Shown here: positions 48,301 through 60,200 of the stretch, one piece after another
Position numbering within the stretch: position 1 is the stretch's first letter
Layout: every line of letters starts with the position of its first letter
NCBI RefSeq assembly: GCF_036711975.1
Contig: NC_091973.1
Location: 4,402,001 to 4,466,000 of the forward strand
Direction: 5' to 3'
Length of the DNA: 64,000 nt
Source: Onthophagus taurus
Lineage: Eukaryota > Arthropoda > Insecta > Coleoptera > Scarabaeidae
Translations under genes and position numbers: made by a program
The notes under the pieces: model-generated
Databases searched by the model: none
What the model was told of the DNA's origin: nothing
The model's input: the letters and a program-made list of their open reading frames with translations, nothing else

Positions 48301-50090
48301 GGCCGACGTCTTCGAAGTCGGCCGAGATTGTTTCTTATATCACGAACAATACTTCAGGCGGTCGTGGGTGCCATAAATAATATCTTATTTTAATAATCTC
48401 GGCCGACTTCGAAGACGTCGGCCGCCCTAAGTGTCGCGAACAATACTTAGGGTATTGTATTAGGTATTTTTTATTTCAATAACCTCGGCCGACTTCGAAG
48501 ACGTCGGCCGCCCTAACTATTGTTCGCGACACTTGGAGCGGCCGACGTCTTCGAAGTCGGCCGAGATTGTTTCTTATGTCACAAACAACACTTAGGGCGG
48601 TCGTGGGGTGTCATAAATAATGTCTTATTTCAATAATCTCGGCCGACTTCGAAGAAGTCGGCCGCCCCAAGTGTCGCGAACAATACTTAGGGCGGCCGAC
48701 GTCTTCGAAGTCGGCCGAGATTGTTTCTTATATCACGAACAATACTTAGGGCGGCCATGAGATGCCATAAATAATTTTTTATTTCAATAATCTCGGCCGA
48801 CTTCGAAGACGTCGGCCGCCCTAAGTATTGCTCGCGACACTTGGAGCGGCCGACGTTTTCGAAGTCGGCCGAGATTGTTTCTTATATCACGAACAATACT
48901 TAGAGCGGTCGTGGGGTGCCATAAATAATTTCTTATTTTAATAATCTCGGCCGACTTCGAAGATGTCGGCCGCCCTAAGTATTGTTCGCGACACGTGGGG
49001 CGGCCGACGTCTTCAAAGTCGGCCGAGATTGTTTCTTATATCACGAACAATACTTAGAGCGGCCGTGGGGTGCCATAAATAATTTTTTATTTCAATAACC
49101 TCGGCCGACTTCGAAGACGTCGGCCGCCCTAACTATTGTTCGCGACACTTGGAGCGGCCGACGTCTTCGAAGTCGGCCGAGATTGTTTCTTATATCACGA
49201 ACAATACTTCAGGCGGTCGTGGGTGCCATAAATAATATCTTATTTTAATAATCTCGGCCGACTTCGAAGATGTCGGCCGCCCTAAGTATTGTTCGCGACA
49301 CGTGGGGCGGCCGACGTCTTCAAAGTCGGCCGAGATTGTTTCTTATATCACGAACAATACTTAGAGCGGCCGTGGGTGCCATAAATAATATCTTATTTTA
49401 ATAATCTCGGCCGACTTCGAAGACGTCGGCCGCCCTAAGTGTCGCGAACAATACTTAGGGTATTGTATTAGGTATTTTTTATTTCAATAACCTCGGCCGA
49501 CTTCGAAGACGTCGGCCGCCCTAACTATTGTTCGCGACACTTGGAGCGGCCGACGTCTTCGAAGTCGGCCGAGATTGTTTCTTATATCACGAACAATACT
49601 TCAGGCGGTCGTGGGTGCCATAAATAATATCTTATTTTAATAATCTCGGCCGACTTCGAAGACGTCGGCCGCCCTAAGTGTCGCGAACAATACTTAGGGC
49701 GGCCGACGTCTTCGAAGTCGGCCGAGATTATTAAAATAAGATATTATTTATGGCACCCACGACCGCCTGAAGTATTGTTCGTGATATAAGAAACAATCTC
49801 GGCCGACTTCGAAGACGTCGGCCGCTCCAAGTGTCGCGAACAATACTCAAGACGGCCAACGTCTTCGAAGTCGACAGAGATGATTGAAATAAGAGTTTTA
49901 TTGAAATAAGACATTATTTATGACACCCCACGACCGCCCTAAGTATTGTTTGTGATATAAGAAACAATCTCGGCCGACTTCGAAGACGTCGGCCGCCCTA
50001 AGTGTTGCGAACAATACTCAAGACGGCCAACGTCTTCGAAGTCGACAGAGATGATTGAAATAAGAGATTATTTATGTTACCCCATGACTG
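45325..50090. repeat. Palindromic ~155 bp satellite, array 2
   Basis: This is the same unit as array 1, with roughly 30 copies. Linker orientation is plus-type (GATTATTAAAATAAGA..) from the start to about 46,265, inverted (GATTGTTTCTTATATCACG.. then TTATTTTAATAATCTCGG) from about 46,270 to 49,690, and plus-type again to the end. Within the inverted block a 1,247 bp higher-order repeat is duplicated. The rare junction TAGGGTATTGTATTAGG occurs at 47201, 48209, 48448 and 49456 (spacings 1008, 239, 1008), and a GAAGAAGTCGG variant occurs at 47404 and 48651. The last units (from about 49,850) are decayed. Confidence 0.93.
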
Positions 50091-51239
50091 CCCAAGCTCT
50101 TCTTGATATAAATAATAATCTCATGGCAACATCAAGGAGACACAGGTCTTAGATAACGAAGGGAAGATTAGAAATGATAAAATTTATTGCTTATTGCCCT
50201 GTATAGATAATCCTGGTTCTATGTCTTTATCTAGAATGTCTATCTTCGACTTCAAAAAGATCCAAATCATGTTGCTAAAGAGCAGAAAATGTTGAGAAGC
50301 ATGCATAAACGTCAATAAACACCTCATTATGATTGACCAAGCAGATTCTGACCCTGCCATCCTGTTGATCTAGTATAGATCCAAGACAAGGTCGCTAACT
50401 ATAGCATATAATTTAAGACCATTTTTTTTTATTATTTCCAGGTTGGACATCTGCTTACCAAGTGTCTAAAAATGACATCTATCAACTAAAAGTCGAATTA
50501 ACTTAATAAAGATTTCTTCTTCATTAATAATTTTTTTGTAAATATCTTAATTTTGTTTAAATTTTGAATGAACTTTGAAACTATCTATTAATGAATATAG
50601 TTTGGATGGGTTTATTGTTGGGGTAAAAGTATGAAATTAATTAAATATGTATTTATAGATAAATAAATAAATAAATCGTCTGCAGTATATGACCCGGAAA
50701 TGGTTAAATTGCCCTTCTCAATTCGCAACCATTTTTGCATAACAACCCGAAGAGTCTTCACGTCTATTACCATTTAAAATAATTACGCTTTTCCTCTTTA
50801 AGTGATAAATTGTTAAATGATTCGAAGAGATGATGGAATGAAACTATTTTGTTGATTAAAAATCGAAACGTTTTCTAGAATAAATAATTTTAACTTTTAA
50901 TTCATAAAATTTATCATTTTCCGGATTTATTGTATACAAAATATCTGGATGATAAGCTGTAAATTAGTTATTAATAATTGCAAATTGTAATAAATCACCA
51001 AAAATTAGGAACGTCAATAAAATTTTGGGAAAAATGTTGATTTAACAAACAATTTGGTTGAACTTTCCCCTCTCTTATCAATTTAATGACCTCTCATGAT
51101 CTTCTTGGCTATGATTCGTGGAACCACATCGAACAGACCATCAACGTAGTCTTTCTTAAATGTATTTTAAAGCGAACCATTCAATCTTCACGTTGATTTT
51201 AACGATAAGAATGTTGATTTGATAACGAAAACAAAAATC
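50091..51239. other. Intergenic stretch upstream of the lipid transfer protein gene
   Basis: No coding region is seen. Promoter elements of the next gene must lie here or upstream, but no clear TATA-initiator pair was found. Confidence 0.5.
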
Positions 51240-54200
51240 ATGTTAAAGTTTTTTGTGTTTTTTGTTATACTTTTTTATTTTACGCGGGGTAAGTTTTCAT
51301 TTATTAAAACAAAAACAAGATTTATTAACGTATTATTTTAGCAAATCTTGTCCACTCTAACTCATGCTCTAGATATTGTAAGGATACAAAAAATAGTTTT
51401 AATTATAAAATAGGATACACATACGAATATAAATATACTGGAATAATAAATAGTTTAGTTTATAAGAATACGTCAAACGCTAAAAGCGATGAGTTTCAAA
51501 TCGATTTAGAAATTGATGTATTATCACCATGCGATTTTGAAATGAAAATAATTTCATTTCAAAGAAAAAACGATGGAAATAAAATATTTGAAGAATCTTT
51601 AAAGAAAAATCCTCTAAAATTTTCATTCCAAAATGGTAAAATCGTTACGGTGTGTCCAACAATTGACGAAACAACTCCTATTTTAAATTTAAAAAGGGGT
51701 ATTTTATCGTCATTTCAAACAAGCCGAGATAAAGGCGTTTTTTTTGAAACTGATGTTAGCGGAATTTGTAAAACAAATTATGAAATTACCTCTGATTTAA
51801 ATTCCAACAAAATAGTTAAAAAAATTAGAGACCTAACGAGTTGTAATAAAAGGTCCATCAAACAATTTTCGTGGCAATCTGAAATTTACAACAAAAATCA
51901 GGCAAAATTTTCTTCGCCTCTTTTAAAAAGTACTCAAAATTGCCAACAAATTATTCGAAACAATCAAATTTACAACGTCGATTGTGTAGAAAAGCACCTT
52001 TTTCGACCGTTTTCTAACCAAGAAAATGGAGCTTCAATAATTTTAACGCAACAACTTCGATTTAAAAAATCTTACAATAAACTAAACAATCAAAGAAAAC
52101 GGATTGAATTTTTATACTCATCATTAATTTTTGAAAAAGAAAACAAATTAATTAAAAACACTTCCGGAGATATCGAAAAATTTCAAGAAATCATGGAAGA
52201 AATTGATGAAAAATTAAAAAATGGATTAGGAAAAGATGTTGTTGAATTATTTTCAGGATTAGTAAACCTTCTAGAAACTCCCGACCAAAAATTTTTAATC
52301 GAAGCTTTCGAGGAAGTAAAAGAATCTAAAACGAAAAGAAAATTCTTTATTGACGCCATCTCCGTCGTCAAAACAATTGAAAGCGTTGAAGTGATTAAAA
52401 AACTTAATAAAAACCAAGAAATTTCTCACCAATTAGTAAACTCTTGGTTAACGAGTTTGGGATTTATTAAAAACCCACAAAAAGAATTAATTTATTCGTT
52501 AAAAGTATGTTAAAAAACACAAATATCTTTGTATTAATAAAAATTTTTTAGGAATTCTTAAACGATGAAGAATATTTAATCCCAACAAAACAAACCGCTT
52601 TCTTAACAATTTCACGACTAATACATCAATATTGCAAAGATAATAATTGCGAAGACGAATTTAAGGAAATTTTTGAATTAATTTCTAAACCCATATCACA
52701 AAATTGCGTCCCTGATAGTGTAGAACACCAAGATAATATTTTACTTGCTTTAAAATCAATAGGAAATACTGGAAATGAGTATTTTTTAAGATATCTTCAA
52801 AAATGTTATAAGGTAACGATATTTTATTTTCACTTCTTGATGATATTTCTTCCATAAAGTTATATACACTGTGTTAATTAATTATCGTACTCGACGTCAT
52901 CATTGCAAGTATGCAACCAATATCACAGTATTGTATTATATTATATTATACTGTGATATTGGTTGCATACTTGCAATGATGTCAAAAGGACTACTATATA
53001 TATATTTCATTAACAATTTTGAATAATTTAATTATTTAATATATTTTTTTTAGAACATAAATGTTCCGATAGATTTAAAAGTAGCTTCAATTCAAGCACA
53101 CCGAAGAATAAATTGCAATAAAAACAACATTGAAAAATATTTTAATACAAACAATAATTAGGAAAATAATCTTGAATTAAATTTCTATACTATTCACAGG
53201 GAAATTAAAAAATTGATAATTTTAAAAAATGGTGCCTACAAAAGTTGTTCCTTGTTTAATTCTTAACAAGTTTTATTTGAAAAATATTTTGATACAAACA
53301 ATAATTAGGAAGATAATCTAGAATTATGTTTCTATACTGTTCACAGGGAAATTAAAAAATTGATAATTTTAAAAAAATGTGCCAATAAAGGTTGTTCCTG
53401 TTTTAATTCTGAACAAGTTTTATTTGAAAAATAATTTAATATAAACAATAATTAGGAAAATAATCTTGAATTAAGTTTCTATACTGTTCATAGGGAAATT
53501 AAAAAATTGATAATTTTAAAAAATTGTGCCAATAAAGGTTGTTCCTGTTTTAATTTTAAACAAGTTTTATTTGAAAAATAATTTAATATAAACAATAATT
53601 AGGAAAATAATGTTGAATTATGTTTCTATACTGTTCACAGGGAAATTAAAAAATTGATAATTTTAAAAAATTGTGCCAATAAAAGTTGTTCCTGTTTTAA
53701 TTTTGAACAAGTTTTATTTGAAAAATAATTTAATATAAACAATAATTAGGAAAATAATCTTGAATTAAGTTTCTATACTGTTCATAGGGAAATTCAAAAA
53801 TTGATAATTTTAAAAAATTGTGCCAATAAAGATTGTTCCTGTGTTAATTCTGAACAAGTTTTATTTGAAAAATAATTTAATATAAACAATAATTAGGAAA
53901 ATAATCTTGAATTAAGTTTCTATACTGTTCATAGGGAAATTAAAAAATTGATAATTTTCAAAAATTGTGCCAATAAAGGTTGTTCCTGTTTTAATTCTGA
54001 ACAAGTTCTATTTGAAAAATAATTTAATATAAACAATAATTAGGAAAATAATCTTGAATTAAGTTTCTATACTGTTCATAGGGAAATTAAAAAATTGATA
54101 ATTTTCAAAAATTGTGCCAATAAAGGTTGTTCCTGTTTTAATTCTGAACAAGTTCTATTTGAAAAATAATTTAATATAAACAATAATTAGGAAAATAATC

Positions 54201-57200
54201 TTGAATTAAGTTTCTATACTGTTCATAGGGAAATTAAAAAATTGATAATTTTAAAAAATTGTGTCAATAAAGGTTGTTCCTGTTGTAATTCTGAACAAGT
54301 TTTATTTGAAAAATAATTTAATATAAACAATAATTAGGAAAATAATCTTGAATTAAGTTTCTATACTGTTCATAGGGAAATTAAAAAATTAATAATTTTA
54401 AAAAATTGTGCCAATAAAGGTTGTTCCTGTTTTAATTCTGAACAAGTTTTATTTGAAAAATATTTTGATATAAACAATAATTAGGAAGATAATCTTGAAT
54501 TATGTTTCTATACTGTTCATAGGGAAATTAAAAAATTGATAATTTTAAAAAATTGTGCCTACAAAAGTTGTTCCCTGTTTAATTCTGAACAAGTTTTATT
54601 TGAAAAATAATTTAATATAAACAATAATTAGGAAAATAATCTTGAATTAAGTTTCTATACTGTTCATAGGGAAATTAAAAAATTGATAATTTTAAAAAAT
54701 TGTGCCAATAAAGGTTGTTCCTGTGTTAATTCTTAACAAGTTTTATTTGAAAAATATTTTAATATAAACAATAATTAGGAAAATAATCTTGAATTAAATT
54801 TCTATACTGTTCACAGGGAAATTAAAAAATTGATAATTTCAAAAAATTGTGCCAATAAAGGTTGTTCCTGTTTTAATTCTGAACAAATTTTATTTGAAAA
54901 ATATTTTGATACAAACAATAATTAGGAAAATAATCTTGAATTAAATTTCTATATGCAACCAATATCACAAAATAATATAATATAACACAATACTGTGATA
55001 TTGGTTGCATACTTGCAATGATGACGTCGGGTGCATTCATCACCATGTCAAAATGACTACTATATATATATATTTCATTATCAATTTTAAATAATTTAAT
55101 TATTTAATATATTTTTTTAGAACATAAATGTCCCGATAGATTTAAAAGTAGCTTCAATTCAAGCACACCGAAGAATAAATTGCAATAAAAACAAAAATAT
55201 CGAAGATTTCGAAGAAATATTTTCAAATTTCGAAGAAAATTCAGAATTAAGAATAATATCTTATCTAGGAATGATGAGGTGTTCGTCTTATTCAACATTA
55301 GAAAAAATAAAATACGTTTTAAACGAAGAAGAAACGAATCAAGTTGGATCATTCGTTTGGTCACATTTAGTAAATTTACAAAAAACTGAAAGTTATTGGA
55401 AACAAAATTTAAAGAAATTGGTCGAAAACGACGATTTGAAGCATAAATTTAGTACTGATCCAAGAAAGTATTCGCGAAATTATGAATTTTCGACGTTTTT
55501 GGATGAAATTGATACGGGGGTTGGTGTTGAAAGTAATTTAATTTTTAGTCAAGATTCGTATCTACCTAAATCGGGGTTTTTAAATTTTACTATTGATATT
55601 TTTGGGGAAGCTATAAATCTGTTTGAAATTGGTGCAAGAATTGAAGGTTTTGAAGAGATTGTTGAAAATATTTTTGGTCCAAACGGTTATTTTCCCGAAA
55701 AATCGATAAAAACATTTTTGGAAAATCAAAGAAGCGAGCACGAAACAAATTTATTAAACATTCAAAACAATCATCACACTTTAAAAAAATCACCAAACGG
55801 TTTATTTTACACAAAAATTTTTGGAGACGAAATAAATTTTAATAAATTTCAAAATCTCGAGGGGATTTTTGGAAAACCAAATGATATATATTCGTTTCTT
55901 CACGCATTAACGAGCTTATTAAAAGATATCGAATTTTCAAAATCATTAAAATTTTTGGATTCAAAACTAGAAATTCCTACAATTTTAGGATTTCCTTTAG
56001 AACTTTCATCAAATGGGACAGCGGTTTTAGGGTTAACAACAAGCGGAAAAATCAATATTAAAGATTTAAAAAATTATAAATTTGACTTGGAAGGAAAAAT
56101 ATCACCGAGTGCTTCAGTTAAAATTGAAGGAAACATGAAAATTGATAGTTATTTCACTAAAATTGGTTTAAAAACAGTATCAACTTTAAATTCGAATGTT
56201 TTAATCGACGGTTTTTTTAAAATCGATAAAGGAAATTTGATCGATATCAAAATAAATGCTCCAAAAAATCACATCGATTTATTCAACATCGAATCAAGCA
56301 TATTTTTAATAAAAGATGATAAAATTGAAGAAATTGATGATATATCAAACGAAGGGGTCGACAGAAACGATTGTACAGGAACAAATTTTGAAGAAATAAT
56401 CGGTTTAAAACTGTGCCATCAAATCAAATATGTAAACGCATCGCAGTATATTGACGCCCCATATTTCCCTTTAACCGGAAAATTTAAATACGCAATAACA
56501 GCCCAAAAAAATGATTCATTTAATAGTTACATTTTTAAATTTACTTCTCAAAGAGATCATAAGCAAGGAATTTACGGTTTTACTTTGGACTTAGACAGAC
56601 CAAACTCCAAGATTAATCGAAAATTATCAAGTTATTTTTTATTAAACATCCCCGAAAAAAGAATTGGGTTAAAAATGTTATCGAATAAGATTTCGTTCGA
56701 TCTTTTAGGATCAATCCAACAAAATGATCCCAAAAAATTAACATTTTCTTTAAAACATACCTACAATAAAGAAGAAATTTTCGACGTCGAAGCAACCCTA
56801 AATCATCAAGCACCGAAATATGATGTTAACATTCATCTAAATTACAAAAAAAATCAATTATTTTTACTAAAAGGTAATTTAAACAAAAAATTGGACGAAT
56901 TCACATCATCATTTCAAGTTAACATTAAAAAAAATCATTACATATTCGATTCAACGTTAAAAATAAAAGATAATTCTTATATTTTAACATCGATCATAAA
57001 AGATGGCGATAACACAACGAAAGGAGATATAAAAATCAATTTAATTTACGATATTAATCATTTATCGATGGATTTTAACACAAATTATAAAGGAGAAACA
57101 ATTTCATTGATTCTAAAAACTTTTAAGCAAACAACTTATGATATGTTAAAACACGGATTTTATTTGAAACTTAATTCGAGTATAAATCCCAATTACAACG

Positions 57201-60200
57201 GACTAATTAATATAGAAACACGAAAAGCATATTTCTTTTATGACTTACAAGGAAATGTTGATGTTTTCGGCAAAAAATGGAAAACCACGCAATTTTTACA
57301 ATTTTTCAAAGAAGACGACGTCGTTGATGCAGCAATAATAAGCTCATTAAATTGCCAAGAAAAAAATATCGATTACGTTTTCGAATTATCCCATTACAAA
57401 GCTAACCACAAAGATTTAGGAAAATTTTTGATCCAATTTAATCAAATACAAAAATTAGAAGCTTCGTATAAAATTGAAGAAAAGAACCGAAACACATATT
57501 TATTAATTTTCGTTTATTTCCCCATCAATACTTACACGATTAAATCTGAGATTATAAACACAAGCGAAGCAGAATATAAAATAAATTTAATTGGCGAAAA
57601 ACAAATCATCACCAAAGAAACGTTTTTAATTGTAAATGGGGTTTATTTAAAATCGCCGATAAATAACCTACAAAATTATTCATTCACCGGGAATTTTGAT
57701 TTAAATAATGGGATTTTTACGACCCCATGGAGTTTTACGTTGAATTTTCAAACATCCGATGATTTATTATTAACAAATCTACACGCCCAAACCCCGATTC
57801 ATGAATTTTCAACCCAGTTATTATGGAATCATAATTCGTTTAACACCAATTTCGAATTTAACAAAGCCAAAAAGTTTTTCACCAACATCAAATGGAATCA
57901 CGAAGTTCAATTTGCAATGGGCTTAAATATTTACCAAAATTTCGAATTAAACATCACATTTCAACCAAAAACAAAACTCGACGTTTTGTTTTATTGGAAC
58001 AAAGATAGAGATTTAAAGAAAAAACTTTATTTAAATTTACACAACTTCGGCGGCGGAATTTATTCCATGGAATTCGAATACCCCAATCAAAAAGTTACGG
58101 TTTCTTTCACGCTACAGTAAGATTTCAATTTTCTTTTAATAATTTAAAGAAATCAAAATCATTTTTTTTAGGTCAACTCAAATAATATTAAACATCACTT
58201 GGGGATTAGAAACGTATCAAAAAATTTATTTAAACGTTGGAAGTAAAGTTTATGACCTTGGAGGAATCTGGTATGGAGAATTGGAAACACCCTTTAAGTA
58301 TTTTGAGAAACAACAATTTAATATCAAGTATTTAATTATGCAGAATCATGTTGATGTCGAGGTAAAAAAATATTAAAAATTGTTTTTTTAAGTATATATA
58401 TATATATATATACATATATACAGAGTGTTAATTAATGCGTTATTTTATACACGATATATATATATATATATATTATTCATAGGGAAATTAAAAAATTGAT
58501 AATTTTAAAAAATGGTGCCTACAAAAGCAAATTGTTCCTTGTTTAATTTTTAACAAGTTTTATTTGAAAAATATTTTGATACAAACAATAAGTAGGAAGA
58601 TAATCTTAAATTTCATTTTTATACTGTTCACAGGGAAATTAAAAAATTGATAATTTTAAAAAATTGTGCCAATAAAGGTTGTTCCTGTTTTAATTCTGAA
58701 CAAGTTTTATTCGAAACATATTTTAATACAAACAATAATTAGGAAAATAATCTTGAATTAAGTTTCTATACTGTTCATAGGGAAATTAAAAAATTGATAA
58801 TTTTAAAAAATTGTGCCAATAAAGGTTGTTCCTGTTTTAATTCTGAACAAGTTTTATTTGAAAAATATTTTGATACAAACAATAATTAGGAAAATAATCT
58901 TGAATTAAGTTTCTATACTGTTCATAGGGAAATTAAAAAATTGATAATTTTAAAAAATTGTGCCAATAAAAGTTGTTCCTGTTTTAATTCTGAACAAGTT
59001 TTATTTAAAAAATATTTTGATACAAACAATAATTAGGAAGATAATCTTGAATTAAGTTTCTATACTGTTCACAGGGAAATTAAAAAATTGATAATTTTAG
59101 AAAATTGTGCCAATAAAGGTTGTTCCTGTTTTAATTCTGAACAAGTTTTATTTGAAAAATATTTTAATACAAACAATAATTAGGAAAATAATCTTGAATT
59201 AAGTTTCTATACTGTTCTTAGGGAAATTAAAAAATTGATAATTTTAAAAAATTGTGCCAATAAAGGTTGTTCCTGTTTTAATTCTGAACAAGTTTTATTT
59301 GAAAAATATTTTGATACAAACAATAATTAGGAAGATAATCTTGAATTAAGTTTCTATACTGTTCACAGGGAAATTAAAAAATTGATAATTTTAAAAAATT
59401 GTGCCAATGAAGGTTGTTCCTGTTTTAATTCTGAACAAGTTTTATTTGAAAAATATTTTGATACAAACAATAATTAGGAAGATAATCTTGAATTAAGTTT
59501 CTATACTGTTCTTAGGGAAATTAAAAAATTGATAATTTTAAAAAATTGTACCAATAAAGGTTGTTCCTGTTTTAATTCTGAACAAGTTTTATTTGAAAAA
59601 TATTTTGATACAAACAATAATTAGAAAGATAATCGTGAATTAAGTTCCTATACTGTTCACAGGGAAATTAAAAAATTGATAATTTCAAAAAATTGTGCCA
59701 ATAAAGGTTGTTCCTGTTTTAATTCTGAACAAGTTTTATTTGAAAAATATTTTGATACAAACAATAATTAGGAAGATAATCTTGAATTAAGTTTCTATAC
59801 TGTTCTTAGGGAAATAAAAAAATTGATAATTTTAAAAAATTGTGCCAATAAAGGTTGTTCCTGTTTTAATTCTGAACAAGTTTTATTTGAAAAATATTTT
59901 AATACAAACAATAATTAGGAAAATAATCTTAAATTAAGCTTCTATACTGTTAACAGGGAAATAAAAAAAATTGATAATTTTAAAGAATGTTGCTAAGAAA
60001 AGTTGTTCCTGTTTTAATTCTGAACAAGTTTTATTTGAAAAATATTTTGATACAAACAATAATTAGGAAAATAATCTTGAATTAAGTTTCTATACTGTTC
60101 ATAGGGAAATTAAAAAATTGATAATTTTAAAAAATTGTGCCAATAAAGGTTGTTCCTGCTTTAATTCTGAACAAGTTTTAGTTGAAAAATATTTTAATAC

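Noticed and set aside
41262..50090. CRISPR-like array of palindromic repeats
   Set aside because: The spacers are themselves conserved AT-rich linkers, the unit is ~155 bp and the host is an animal; it is a satellite.
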